Origin: Devosia sp. Leaf420
Lineage (GTDB): Bacteria; Pseudomonadota; Alphaproteobacteria; Rhizobiales; Devosiaceae
NCBI RefSeq assembly: GCF_001425445.1
Contig: NZ_LMQU01000011.1
Coordinates: forward strand, 186,326 to 250,325
DNA length: 64,000 nt
Direction: 5' to 3'
The translations under genes were made by a program, and so were the position numbers. Every line of letters begins with the position of its first letter. Position 1 is the first letter of the stretch. A model generated the notes under the pieces. The model was given only the letters and a program-made list of their open reading frames with translations, had not been told where the DNA came from and made no database searches. Positions 17,290 to 25,997 of this stretch are shown here, piece after piece.

Positions 17290-18375
17290 ATGGCCGGACT
17301 GACCCTAAGCGCGCTGCACAAATCCTATGGCAAGGTCGATGTCATCAAAGGCGTCGATCTCACCATCGAAAATGGCGAATTCGTCGTCTTCGTCGGCCCC
17401 TCGGGCTGCGGCAAATCCACCCTGCTGCGCATGATTGCGGGTCTTGAGGACATCACCTCGGGCGAACTCTATATCGGCGACCAGCTCTGCAACGATGTTG
17501 AGCCGCGCGATCGCTCGATCGCCATGGTCTTCCAGTCCTACGCGCTCTATCCGCATATGACCGTCTACGACAATGTTGGCTTCGTTCTCAAACTCGCGAA
17601 GACGCCAAAAGACATCCGCGACCAGAAAATCCGCGAAGCTGCGCGCATCCTCAAAATGGAGCACCTGCTCGATCGCAAGCCGGGCCAACTCTCCGGCGGC
17701 CAGCGCCAGCGCGTCGCCATCGGCCGCGCCATCGTTCGCCAACCCGAAGTCTTCCTCTTTGACGAGCCGCTCTCCAACCTCGACGCCGCACTCCGCGTCG
17801 ATACCCGAATGGAGATCGCCAAGCTGCACGCGACGCTCGGCTCGACCATGATCTACGTCACCCACGATCAAGTCGAGGCCATGACCCTTGCCGACAAGAT
17901 CGTCGTGCTCGATGCCGGCGTCGTCCAACAGGTCGGCTCGCCCATCGAACTCTATCAGCGACCCGCCAATCTTTTCGTCGCCGGTTTCATCGGCTCGCCG
18001 AAAATGAACTTCGTCGAAGTTACGGTCGAGGCCATCGAGTCCGACGCGCTCGTCGTCTCGAGTAAGGATGTCGCGCGTTTGCGCGTTCCTGCGCGTGTAA
18101 CAGGCGTCAACGTTAACGCGTTGTTAACGTTAGGCATCCGTCCGCACGACCTTCAGCCGCATGACGCAGGTGCCATTCTTGGTCGCGTAAGCCTCGTCGA
18201 GCGCCTCGGCAACGAGACCATCGTCAACCTCGAACTTGCCTCCGGAGCCCCCTGGCTCGCCGTTCTCGACGGCGACCAACCGCTTGAGATCGGCCAAAAT
18301 CTCTCCCTCGCCGCAGACCCGACAAAGGCCATTCTCTTCGACAAAGATGGCCTTTCGCTTCTCGGGTCCGCATAG
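17290..18375 (+). CDS. Sugar ABC transporter ATP-binding protein (UgpC/MalK type)
   Basis: A 361-residue ATPase with Walker [10 protein letters not shown] (about 36), signature [10 protein letters not shown] (about 134), Walker [14 protein letters not shown] (about 154) and the H-loop YVTHDQ. The C-terminal regulatory OB domain (about 240-361) contains the usual LGIRPHDL motif. Within that domain, 18109-18131 forms a 9-bp perfect inverted repeat and the local codon choice (GTTAAC, TTA) is unlike the rest of the gene. It is the last gene of the LacI-controlled sugar operon; a terminator follows. Confidence 0.92.
   Translation: MAGLTLSALHKSYGKVDVIKGVDLTIENGEFVVFVGPSGCGKSTLLRMIAGLEDITSGELYIGDQLCNDVEPRDRSIAMVFQSYALYPHMTVYDNVGFVLKLAKTPKDIRDQKIREAARILKMEHLLDRKPGQLSGGQRQRVAIGRAIVRQPEVFLFDEPLSNLDAALRVDTRMEIAKLHATLGSTMIYVTHDQVEAMTLADKIVVLDAGVVQQVGSPIELYQRPANLFVAGFIGSPKMNFVEVTVEAIESDALVVSSKDVARLRVPARVTGVNVNALLTLGIRPHDLQPHDAGAILGRVSLVERLGNETIVNLELASGAPWLAVLDGDQPLEIGQNLSLAADPTKAILFDKDGLSLLGSA
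18109..18131. repeat. Perfect inverted repeat inside the ATPase gene
   Basis: AACGTTAAC and GTTAACGTT arms of nine bases are separated by GCGTT. The element is AT-rich for its surroundings and is preceded by three GCGCGT units in about 30 bases. Confidence 0.5.
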
Positions 18376-18413
18376 TTATCCCCGGGTCCGCACGCGGGAC
18401 CTAGGGCACGAGT

Positions 18414-18446
18414 AAAGCTCCCCAAAAACTGGAGGGCTTTTTATTT
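18414..18446 (+). terminator. Rho-independent terminator of the sugar operon
   Basis: AAAGCTCCCC pairs with GGAGGGCTTT (one wobble, one mismatch) across an AAAAACT loop and is followed by TTTTTATTT. It sits 39 bases after the ATPase stop. Confidence 0.7.
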
Positions 18447-18541
18447 GTTGAGTATTGCACTCTTGTTTTTGGCAGCATTCGCGGATAGGTCACCTCGGCG
18501 ATCCAATCGCTTCCTTCCATTCCTGCCTCGGGTTTCTCTCA

Positions 18542-19570
18542 ATGTTTTCAGTGAAGTCGATCGGCGCCGTTTGTGGCGTGATCCTCCCTGTTGTCATGTC
18601 GCTCACCCCCGCCCATGCGGCCTCGACCGTCTATCCGCTGACGATCGACAATTGCGGTGTCGAACTGACGTTTGAAAAGGCGCCGGAACGCGCCGTGACC
18701 CTGGGCCAAAACAGCGCTGAAATTTTGCTTCTCCTCGGGGTCGCCGACTCCATGGTCGGCACCGCCTTCTGGCCGTCCGAAGTCCTGCCCGAGCTCGCCG
18801 AGGCCAATGCCAAGGTCAAGCGCCTGTCGCAGGAAATCCCGACCCTTGAATCGATCCTCGCCGAGCGCCCCGACTTCGTCGCCGCCCAGCTCGCCCATCT
18901 CCTCGGCCCGGAGAGCAAGGTCGCCAAGCGCGAAGACTTCGCCAATCTCGCCATCAACAGCTATCTATCCCCGGGCCTTTGCGTGGCGAACCACGACAGC
19001 GGCGACGTCCATGGCGCCCGTGCCGAGCTCTGGAGCATGGACCTGCTCTACCAGGAAATTGACGAGCTCTCACAGATCTTTAACGTCGCCGACCGCGGCC
19101 AGGAACTAATCGCCGATTTCAAGGCCCGCGAAGCCGCCCTCCGCGCCCGCGTTTCGGACGAAGCGACCGACTTATCCTACGCCTTCTGGTTCTCGAGCCC
19201 CTCCCCCGAAGCAGACGCCTATCTCGGCGGCAAGAACGGCTCGTCCGGCTTCATCGCCGATCTCCTCGGCGGCCACAATGTCATCCAGACCGAAGTCGAA
19301 TGGCCCACCGTAAGTTGGGAAGGCATTATGGCGGCCAATCCCGATGTCATCGTCGTCGGCGAAGTCGCTCTGACCCGCGGCTGGGAACTCGATAAGGCCG
19401 ACAACAAGATCGCCTTCCTCAAAGCCGATCCCGCCATCAGCCAGCTCGAAGCGGTCAAGCAAAACCGCTTGGTCAAGATGGATGCGCAGGCCATGAACCC
19501 GACCATCCGCACCATTTACGGTGCTGAGCAGCTCGCGGCACAACTGGAAGCGCTTGGCCTCTTCAAGTGA
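18542..19570 (+). CDS. Siderophore/corrinoid ABC transporter substrate-binding protein (FecB/BtuF type)
   Basis: A 342-residue periplasmic binding protein of the helical-backbone family that binds ferric siderophores, haem or cobalamin. ATG 18542 is followed by a signal peptide ending AHA (about residue 24) and then YPLTIDNCGVELTFEKAPERAVTLGQNSAEILLLLG, the family N-terminal pattern. No lipobox is seen. Its stop overlaps the permease start (GTGA). I see no cobalamin riboswitch upstream, which slightly favours iron; the ligand remains open. Confidence 0.87.
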   Translation: MFSVKSIGAVCGVILPVVMSLTPAHAASTVYPLTIDNCGVELTFEKAPERAVTLGQNSAEILLLLGVADSMVGTAFWPSEVLPELAEANAKVKRLSQEIPTLESILAERPDFVAAQLAHLLGPESKVAKREDFANLAINSYLSPGLCVANHDSGDVHGARAELWSMDLLYQEIDELSQIFNVADRGQELIADFKAREAALRARVSDEATDLSYAFWFSSPSPEADAYLGGKNGSSGFIADLLGGHNVIQTEVEWPTVSWEGIMAANPDVIVVGEVALTRGWELDKADNKIAFLKADPAISQLEAVKQNRLVKMDAQAMNPTIRTIYGAEQLAAQLEALGLFK

Positions 19571-20607
19571 CGACACCGAAGCGCAATTTTGGGGAACAAG
19601 CCGGTCTCGGCCTGTTCCTTCTGCTTTCAACCGCCTTGCTGCTCCTTGCGATTGCGGCAGGGACAGGTATTGGCGAAATGCCGATCCCGCTCGACACGAC
19701 CTTTCTCGCCGTGACGAACAAGTTCGGTTGGACCGCGGCCGATCTTGATCCGATCCACCAAAGCGTCATTTGGGATTACCGGCTGAGCCGGGCGATTGTC
19801 GCCGCCTGCTGTGGTGCAGGATTGGCTCTTTGCGGCGCGATCCTCCAATCGCTGCTGCGCAATGCCTTGGCCGAACCTTACGTGCTGGGCGTCTCCGCCG
19901 GCGCCTCAACCGGCGCCGTTGCCATCATGATCCTCGGCTTCGGATCTGGCGTTCTCACCCTATCCGCAGGTGCATTCGTCGGCGCTTTTGCGGCCTTTAT
20001 TTTCGTCGCTCTTTTGTCCGACGGCGCTCGGGCCGGTGCAGGTAAGACGATCCTTGCAGGCGTTGCGGCAAGCCAGTTGTTCAACGCCCTCACCTCTTAT
20101 GTCGTCAGCACGTCGGGCAATGCCCAACAAGCCCGCGACGTCATGTTTTGGCTGCTGGGCAGCTTTGGCGGCGTCCGCTGGCCCGAGTTTTATCTTGCGC
20201 TGACCGTCGTCATTGTCGGCTTTCTCGTCTGCATCTATTTTGCCAAGGCACTCGATGCCTTCGCCTTCGGCGACGATGCTGCGGCATCGCTGGGCATACC
20301 GGTCGATACCGTCCGCGTCGTGCTGTTCGCCGTGACAGCACTGCTCACGGCCACCATCGTTTCGATGGTCGGCTCAATAGGATTTGTCGGCCTCGTTGTT
20401 CCGCACGCAGCGCGGTTCATCGTCGGGCCATCGCACATGCGGCTGCTGCCAACTTGTCTTGTCACCGGCGCCATCTTTATGGTGCTGGCCGACATCGTTT
20501 CGCGAGTCATCCTACCACAACAAGTCCTGCCGATTGGCGTCGTCACGGCGCTCGTCGGCGTCCCATTCTTCTCTGTCATTCTCTACCGATCGCAGCGCAG
20601 CCAATGA
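19567..20607 (+). CDS. FecCD-family ABC transporter permease
   Basis: A 346-residue permease with about ten membrane helices. Typical are IHQSVIWDYRLSRAIVAACCGAGLALCGAILQSLLRNALAEPYVLGVSAGAS (about 60-115) and GFVGLVVPHAARFIVGPSHMRLLPTC (about 273-298). It starts with GTG overlapping the binding-protein stop, and its own stop overlaps the ATPase start. It imports iron-chelate or corrinoid type substrates. Confidence 0.92.
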   Translation: MTTPKRNFGEQAGLGLFLLLSTALLLLAIAAGTGIGEMPIPLDTTFLAVTNKFGWTAADLDPIHQSVIWDYRLSRAIVAACCGAGLALCGAILQSLLRNALAEPYVLGVSAGASTGAVAIMILGFGSGVLTLSAGAFVGAFAAFIFVALLSDGARAGAGKTILAGVAASQLFNALTSYVVSTSGNAQQARDVMFWLLGSFGGVRWPEFYLALTVVIVGFLVCIYFAKALDAFAFGDDAAASLGIPVDTVRVVLFAVTALLTATIVSMVGSIGFVGLVVPHAARFIVGPSHMRLLPTCLVTGAIFMVLADIVSRVILPQQVLPIGVVTALVGVPFFSVILYRSQRSQ

Positions 20608-21365
20608 CGATCGAAGCCAAAAATCTCACATGGAAAATTGGGGCGAAGGTCGTCGTCGACAATGTCTCGCTCAAGGCGCAGCCGGGCAAGATACTGGGCC
20701 TGCTTGGACCGAACGGCTCCGGAAAATCATCGCTTCTGCGTCTCCTAGCGGGCCTCCGAAAAGCTCACTCGGGAACGATCACACTTGATGGCAAAGACAT
20801 CGGCCACATCAAGCGCAATGCCGTCGCGCGGCGAGTTGCCCTTGTGGAACAGCATGCCAATACCGAATCCAATGTAAGGGTGCGCGAAGTGGTCAAGCTT
20901 GGCCGCATTCCGCATCATCCGCCTCTCGGCGGCTGGACCAAGGCCGATGACGACATTGTCGACAGCGCCTTGGCCCGCGTCGGCATGTTGGAACGGCAAG
21001 GCCAATATTGGCAAAGCCTCTCCGGGGGCGAGCGGCAGCGGGTGCATATTGCCCGCGCTCTTGCCCAGTCGCCCAGCGAATTGCTACTCGATGAGCCGAC
21101 CAATCACCTCGATATTCAGCACCAGATCGAGCTCTTGCGTCTGATTTCAGATATATCGCTGACATCGATCATCTCGATCCACGACCTCAACCATGCAGCG
21201 ATGTTCTGTGACGACCTCGTCGTACTCGACAGAGGAAAAGTCGTGGCTCACGGCGCTCCGGCAGATATCTTGACGGCGGACCTGCTCCACACCGTTTTCC
21301 GCGTCGAGGCAATTGTCGAGCGGTCTCCTCACCATGGCAAGCCGCACATTCACTACATGCGCTAG
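20604..21365 (+). CDS. FecE/BtuD-type ABC transporter ATP-binding protein
   Basis: A 253-residue ATPase with Walker A GPNGSGKSS (about 36), signature LSGGERQRVH (about 139), Walker B LLLDEPTNHLD (about 159) and H-loop IHDLNHA. It completes the importer begun at 18542. The last residues are histidine-rich (PHHGKPHIHYMR). It is convergent with the sugar isomerase gene across a compact hairpin. Confidence 0.92.
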   Translation: MTIEAKNLTWKIGAKVVVDNVSLKAQPGKILGLLGPNGSGKSSLLRLLAGLRKAHSGTITLDGKDIGHIKRNAVARRVALVEQHANTESNVRVREVVKLGRIPHHPPLGGWTKADDDIVDSALARVGMLERQGQYWQSLSGGERQRVHIARALAQSPSELLLDEPTNHLDIQHQIELLRLISDISLTSIISIHDLNHAAMFCDDLVVLDRGKVVAHGAPADILTADLLHTVFRVEAIVERSPHHGKPHIHYMR

Positions 21366-21371
21366 TCATTT

Positions 21372-21414
21372 GGGGCAGCGAAAATTGCCGGGCTCGAAAG
21401 CCCGGCACTGCCCC
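21372..21414. terminator. Bidirectional nested hairpin between convergent operons
   Basis: GGGGCAG (21372) pairs with CTGCCCC (21408) around an inner perfect 8-bp stem GCCGGGCT-CGAA-AGCCCGGC. It fills the gap between the two stop codons. T-runs are lacking, but the stem stability suits a shared transcription boundary. Confidence 0.65.
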
Positions 21415-22401
21415 CTACTCCGCTAGAGCGCCAAAGAGAGCCTTTTGGGCGATCTTCATGGCGCCGATGGCGTCGTGGCGGCTCTGGGCTTCTTGGAGGG
21501 CTTCGAAATCGAGGCGGTCGAGGCCCTTGGCCGCGGCTTTGAGGAAATCGATGGCGTGGGTGGCCGTCGCGACGGAGTCCTCGCGAAATGGGAACTGATC
21601 GAGCTGCCAGACGCCGTTCCAGTTGTTCTTCTTGAGGACGTAGAAGAACTCGAACAGTTCGAGTGGATGGAGCGAGCCGGCGACAAGATCGTCGTCCCAG
21701 GAGCGGTAGTTGTCGTTGACGTCCATGCCGAAGAGGCGGCCGTGGTCGATGGCGAGCTGGGCTGAGTCAGCAGCGGATTCACCGCCCATGATGGCGTGGC
21801 CGAAATCGAGCAGGATGCCGACGTTCGGGAGACCGATCTTTTCGATGCCGAGAATGGTGCGGGCGACCGAGCCAAAGCTCATGCGGACGCGGGGTTCGCG
21901 CGGCTTGTATTCGATGACGAATTTGAGGTCTGGGTTTTCGGAGGCGAGCTGGCCGACGCCATCGAGCGAGCGCTGCCACTGGGTGCCGTAATCGACCTGG
22001 AAGGGATAGTCCCAGCCGTCCTGACCGGGCCAGAGCTTTACGTAGTCGGCCTTATGGAGGCGGACGACGTTGCAGGCGTCGGTGATCAGTTCATGGGCGC
22101 GGCGACGGACGCCGGCGTCGGGATTGGTGAAGGCGCCCTTGACGAATTCGCGGGTGTAGATCTCGGGCGTGATGCCGATGACCGAGAGATTGTTGCGGTC
22201 GAGTGCGGTCTTGATCTCGGTGTCGGAGAATTCGCCACCAAAGTAGGGCCAGTTAAGGTCGACAACGGAGAGGTCTTTCACCTGACCGGCGATGTCGATG
22301 GCTTCGATGATATCGCGCGGCTGGCCGTAGCCGTCGGTGGCATAGCGGTCGAGATAGGTCGCAAAGTGCCAGATGCCGGCGCCGAAACGTGGGGTGGTCA
22401 T
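21415..22401 (-). CDS. Xylose isomerase-like TIM-barrel sugar isomerase/epimerase (candidate D-apiose isomerase)
   Basis: A 328-residue AP-endonuclease-2 type TIM barrel. The metal-ligand pattern of sugar isomerases is visible: VIEYKPREPR (about 160), LLDFGHA (about 198), GMDVNDNYRSWDDD (about 225) and LDQFPFRED (about 262). It overlaps the kinase gene by four bases and is the last gene of the minus-strand set with a kinase and a split transketolase. That set matches the aldose isomerase / ketose kinase / transketolase route for D-apiose. The substrate is inferred only from context; other rare pentoses or tetroses are possible. Confidence 0.8.
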   Translation of the reverse strand: MTTPRFGAGIWHFATYLDRYATDGYGQPRDIIEAIDIAGQVKDLSVVDLNWPYFGGEFSDTEIKTALDRNNLSVIGITPEIYTREFVKGAFTNPDAGVRRRAHELITDACNVVRLHKADYVKLWPGQDGWDYPFQVDYGTQWQRSLDGVGQLASENPDLKFVIEYKPREPRVRMSFGSVARTILGIEKIGLPNVGILLDFGHAIMGGESAADSAQLAIDHGRLFGMDVNDNYRSWDDDLVAGSLHPLELFEFFYVLKKNNWNGVWQLDQFPFREDSVATATHAIDFLKAAAKGLDRLDFEALQEAQSRHDAIGAMKIAQKALFGALAE

Positions 22402-23891
22402 GGGGTTCCTCCGGAATTTTGTTCGTTTTGGGTTGCGAGGGTCTGGGTCACGGCGGACTGCCAGCGCTGGCGATGGTTTTGGGCGGTGTCGGCGTCCATG
22501 GCGGGCGTGAAATGGCCGGCGGCGGGGACGCCTGGCATGGAAATGCCGAGAGATGAGAAGGCGAGGGCGGCGGCACCGAGGGCGCTGACTTCGGGCGCGG
22601 CGGCAGCGGCGACGGGGCGGCCGAGAAGGTCGGACTGGAATTGCATCAGAAGCGCGTTGCGCGAGGCGCCGCCATCAGCGCGGAGTTCACCTAAGGGCGA
22701 GCCCATGTCGGCTTCCATGGCGGAATAGACGTCGGCGACCTGGAAGGCGATGGCTTCCAAAGCGGCGCGCGCAAGGTGGGCCGGCTTGGTGCCGAGGGAG
22801 AGGCCGGTGATGGTGCCGCGCGCGTCGGCCCGCCAATAGGGGGCGCCGAGGCCGACAAGGGCGGGGACGAAGGCGACGCCATTGCTGTCGGGAACGGTTT
22901 CGGCGAGGGCCGAGAGGGCAGAGGCGTCGGCGAGCCCCAAAAATTCGGCGGCGAAAGCGGCGGTTTGGCCGGAGACGGAGATATTGCCTTCAAGCGCGTG
23001 TTGCACCTGGCCGTTTTGGCTCCAGGCGATGGTCGAGGAAATGCCGTGGGTGGAGCGGACGCGGTTTGGCGTAAGGGCCATCAGCGAGGTGCCGGTGCCG
23101 TAGGTGGCTTTTACCGTGCCGGGGGTGCGGACACCGTGGCCGAAGAGGGCGGCGTGGGAGTCGCCGATCATGGCGAGGATCGGCGTGCCGGCCGGGAGGG
23201 CGGTGGCGCCTTCTGCCGTAACACCGAAATTGGTGTCGGAGGATTTGACCTCGGCCAGCATGTTTTGCGGCACACCGAAAAGGTCGCAGAGGTCGGCGTC
23301 CCAGGTCAGGGTTTCGGTATTGAAGAGCTGGGTGCGGGAGGCGTTGGAATGGTCGGTGGCGTAGGTTGCGCCGCCCGTGAGATTCCAGAGGAGCCAGGAG
23401 TCGACGGTACCGGTGCGGAGTTCGCCCTTTTCGGCACGGGCGCGGGCGCCGGGCGTGTTGTCGAGTAGCCAGGCTATCTTGGCGGCGGGGAAGAGCGGAT
23501 CGAGCGCGAGGCCGGTTTTGGCCTCGATGGTTTCGGCATGGCCGGCGGCGCGGAGGGCGTCGCATTTGGGCGCGGAGCGGCGGCACTGCCAGATGACGAC
23601 GGGGCCGATCGGCTCGCCGGTTGCGGCGTCCCAGACGAGGATGGACTCGCGCTGGTTGGAGATGGCGATGCCGGCGATGTCAGCGTCGCCGGCCTTGGCG
23701 ACGACTTCGGCGATGACGGACTTTACGCCGTCAACCAATGCAGTGGCCGATTGCTCGGCCCAGCCGGGCTGTGGGTAGGTGACGATGTTGGGCACCGAGG
23801 CTTGGTGCAGGACGCGACCGGAGGCGTCCACCAACAGCGTTTTGGTGTTGGTGGTGCCCTGGTCGATGGCGAGGATCAGCTCGCTGGTCAT
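22398..23891 (-). CDS. FGGY-family carbohydrate kinase (candidate apulose kinase)
   Basis: A 497-residue sugar kinase of the glycerol kinase/xylulokinase family. The N-terminal phosphate motif is LAIDQGTTNTKTLLVD (about 6-21), then SNQRES (about 79), DSWLLWNLTGG (about 166), GDSHAALFGHG (about 244) and the C-terminal LRADGGASRNALLMQFQSDLL (about 400). It is coupled by short overlaps to the isomerase downstream and the transketolase subunit upstream, so a ketose made by the isomerase is the likely substrate, its phosphate then going to transketolase. Confidence 0.88.
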   Translation of the reverse strand: MTSELILAIDQGTTNTKTLLVDASGRVLHQASVPNIVTYPQPGWAEQSATALVDGVKSVIAEVVAKAGDADIAGIAISNQRESILVWDAATGEPIGPVVIWQCRRSAPKCDALRAAGHAETIEAKTGLALDPLFPAAKIAWLLDNTPGARARAEKGELRTGTVDSWLLWNLTGGATYATDHSNASRTQLFNTETLTWDADLCDLFGVPQNMLAEVKSSDTNFGVTAEGATALPAGTPILAMIGDSHAALFGHGVRTPGTVKATYGTGTSLMALTPNRVRSTHGISSTIAWSQNGQVQHALEGNISVSGQTAAFAAEFLGLADASALSALAETVPDSNGVAFVPALVGLGAPYWRADARGTITGLSLGTKPAHLARAALEAIAFQVADVYSAMEADMGSPLGELRADGGASRNALLMQFQSDLLGRPVAAAAAPEVSALGAAALAFSSLGISMPGVPAAGHFTPAMDADTAQNHRQRWQSAVTQTLATQNEQNSGGTP

Positions 23892-24847
23892 TTTTTGCGC
23901 GCGATGGTCTGGCGCACGGCGTCGGCAATGCCGGTTTCGTTGAGCCCGAAATGGTCGAAGAGGAAATCGGCGGAGCCGGTGGGCACGAAGCCGGGGAAGC
24001 CGAGGATGCGCATGGGCACGGGATTGGTCGAGATGACCACCTCGGCAACGGCGCCGCCGAGGCCGCCGCGGACGGAGTGTTCTTCGACAGTGACGATGGC
24101 GCCGGTTTCGGTGGCGGCGGCGATGACCGCTTCGTCGAGCGGATTGACGGTGGCCATGTTGACGACGCGGGTGGAGATGCCTTCGGCGGCGAGGGTTTTG
24201 GCGGCGGCGACGGCGCGGTGGACCATGGTGCCGTTAGCGATGATAGTGGTGTCAGTGCCTTCGACGAGGGTTTCGGCTTTGCCGATCTCGAAGACGGCGT
24301 TTGCCGGGCGCTCGAGGGCGGGGACGGCCATGCGGCTGAGGCGAACGAAGACGGGGCCGTCAAAGGCGGCGGCGGCGCGGATGGCTTGCTCGGTTTCCCA
24401 GGGGTCGGCGGGGACGATGAGCTTGAGATTGTTGAAGAGGCGGAGCCAGGCCAGGTCTTCGATGGAGTGATGGGTGGGGCCCAGCTCGCCATAGGCGACG
24501 CCGGAGGACTGGCCGATCAGTTTTACGTTGACGTTGGAATAAGCGATGTCGGCCTTCACCTGTTCCAGCGCGCGGCCGGTGATGAAGCACGACGCGGCCG
24601 AGACGAAGGGCACCTTGCCGCCGTTGGCAAGGCCAGCGCCGACGGCGACGAGGGTCTGTTCGGCAATGCCGACATTGACCATGCGATCTGGGAATTTCGT
24701 GCGGAAGCCGCCGAGTTTGGAGGAGCCGACGCTATCGCTGACGACGGTGACGATGCGCGGATCGGCTTCGGCCAGAGCCTCGATGGTTTTGGCAAAGCTG
24801 TCGCGGCAATCGAAAAGGCCGGCTTTGGAGGGGACAGCAGCGCTCAT
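23888..24847 (-). CDS. Transketolase C-terminal subunit (pyrimidine-binding half; AptB-like candidate)
   Basis: A 319-residue half transketolase with the Pyr and C-terminal domains. VGIAEQTLVAVGAGLANGG (about 60-80) holds the glutamate that activates the thiamine cofactor, and the substrate-side motif GQSSGVAYGELGPTHHSIEDLAWLR follows (about 112-136). Split transketolases occur in apulose-4-phosphate transketolase (subunits AptA and AptB) and in some sulfosugar routes. It is coupled at both ends to the N-terminal half and the kinase. Confidence 0.88.
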   Translation of the reverse strand: MSAAVPSKAGLFDCRDSFAKTIEALAEADPRIVTVVSDSVGSSKLGGFRTKFPDRMVNVGIAEQTLVAVGAGLANGGKVPFVSAASCFITGRALEQVKADIAYSNVNVKLIGQSSGVAYGELGPTHHSIEDLAWLRLFNNLKLIVPADPWETEQAIRAAAAFDGPVFVRLSRMAVPALERPANAVFEIGKAETLVEGTDTTIIANGTMVHRAVAAAKTLAAEGISTRVVNMATVNPLDEAVIAAATETGAIVTVEEHSVRGGLGGAVAEVVISTNPVPMRILGFPGFVPTGSADFLFDHFGLNETGIADAVRQTIARKK

Positions 24848-25680
24848 CAGACGAGTTCCCGCATGGCTTGTTCAAACTGATCCTTGGTCGGCACGCCATG
24901 GTGCCAGGCGACGTTGTCATGCATGAAGCTGACGCCCTTGCCCTTGAACGTGTTGGCGATGACGCAGAGCGGTTTTCCGCGACCTTTTGGGGACTTTGAG
25001 AGGACGTCGAGCAGTTTGGCGTGGTCGTGGCCATCAACGACTTCCACATGCCAGCCGAAGGCGCGCCACTTGTCGTCGAGCGGATCGAGCGAGGCGGTGT
25101 CCTCGGTGCGGGCGCCCTGCTGCAGGCGATTACGGTCGATGATCAGGGTGAGGTTTTCGAGCTTGCGGTGGCCGGCGGTGAGCGCGGCTTCCCAATTGCT
25201 ACCTTCCTGCAGTTCACCATCGCCGGTGAGGACGAACGTGCGGTAGTCGGCATTGTCGATCTGGCCGGCGATAGCGATGCCGAGAGCGACGGGGAGGCCG
25301 TGGCCGAGAGGGCCGGTATTGGTTTCGACGCCGGGGAGATAGTTGCGGTTCGGGTGGCCATTCAGCTTACTCAAAGGCTTCATGTAGTCCGACAGGTCCG
25401 CTTCCGGGAAATAGCCGGCGCGGGCGAGGACGGAATAGAAGGCGCCGGTGCAATGGCCCTTGCTCATGACGAAGCGATCGCGCTTGGGATCGCGCGGATT
25501 TTTCGGATCGTAGCGCATGACGCCGAAATAGAGCGTGGCGAGCACGTCGGTGGCGCTGAAATCGCCGCCGGGATGGCCCTGTTGGGCCTCATAGACCATC
25601 TGGAAACTACGGCGGCGAATCCAGAGCGCCTGCGCGGCAATCTCGGCGACGAGATCGTTTTTCAAAGGTGTGGCGGGCAC
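24847..25680 (-). CDS. Transketolase N-terminal subunit (thiamine-diphosphate-binding half; AptA-like candidate)
   Basis: A 277-residue half transketolase. Key sites are QGHPGGDFSATDVLATLYF (about 30-48), SKGHCTGAFY, GPLGHGLPVALGIA, and the diphosphate motif GDGELQEGSNWEAA ending at IDRN (about 145-175). I take GTG 25680 as start; TTG 25686 has better spacing (5 bases) to AGGAGG at 25692-25697 and is an alternative. The frame stays open to 26013, but that extension is not transketolase-like. It is first in the minus-strand catabolic operon, divergent from the DeoR regulator. Confidence 0.87.
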   Translation of the reverse strand: MPATPLKNDLVAEIAAQALWIRRRSFQMVYEAQQGHPGGDFSATDVLATLYFGVMRYDPKNPRDPKRDRFVMSKGHCTGAFYSVLARAGYFPEADLSDYMKPLSKLNGHPNRNYLPGVETNTGPLGHGLPVALGIAIAGQIDNADYRTFVLTGDGELQEGSNWEAALTAGHRKLENLTLIIDRNRLQQGARTEDTASLDPLDDKWRAFGWHVEVVDGHDHAKLLDVLSKSPKGRGKPLCVIANTFKGKGVSFMHDNVAWHHGVPTKDQFEQAMRELV

Positions 25681-25864
25681 GGGCAAGGCGGCCTCCTGAC
25701 TAGCCGGAAGGCGCAAGGTGATCCGCCAAGGCGCAGCCGGCAACCCGCGGTCTACGGCGCAATGGCCGAACCGGGTGATCGCTTGCAGAACTCCTCCGAC
25801 CAGCTTGCGCCGTTCTTTGTTTTTTGAATAGCTACAGCCGCACCCGCTTTCGTGCAATAAGGAA

Positions 25865-25910
25865 AATTCTCGATTTTTTGCGTTTTTCTTTTGATTTCTG
25901 ATTGCGGCGA
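25865..25910. promoter_or_regulatory. AT-rich candidate operator in the divergent transketolase/DeoR region
   Basis: The 317-base gap between the two divergent starts contains CGATTTTTTGCGTTTTTC and TTTTGATTTCTG. The reverse complement reads AGAAATCAAAAG and AAAACGCAAAA, which resembles the AGAAATCGCAAG and GAAAACGCGAA stretch before the oligosaccharide importer at about 26898-26932. DeoR proteins often bind such TTTCG/TTTTCG-rich repeats. The rest of the gap shows no gene. Confidence 0.4.
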
Positions 25911-25997
25911 AGAAATCTAAATCGTGGAAAAGCGGCGAGAGCGCACTGCCGGCGGCCCAAACGCGATAAAATAGACGGCATTCGGGGGATGATGACG

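Noticed and set aside
18376..18541. Possible cobalamin riboswitch before the FecB/BtuF-type gene
   Set aside because: The gap is only 166 bases, half taken by the upstream terminator, and I could not find the B12-box pattern.
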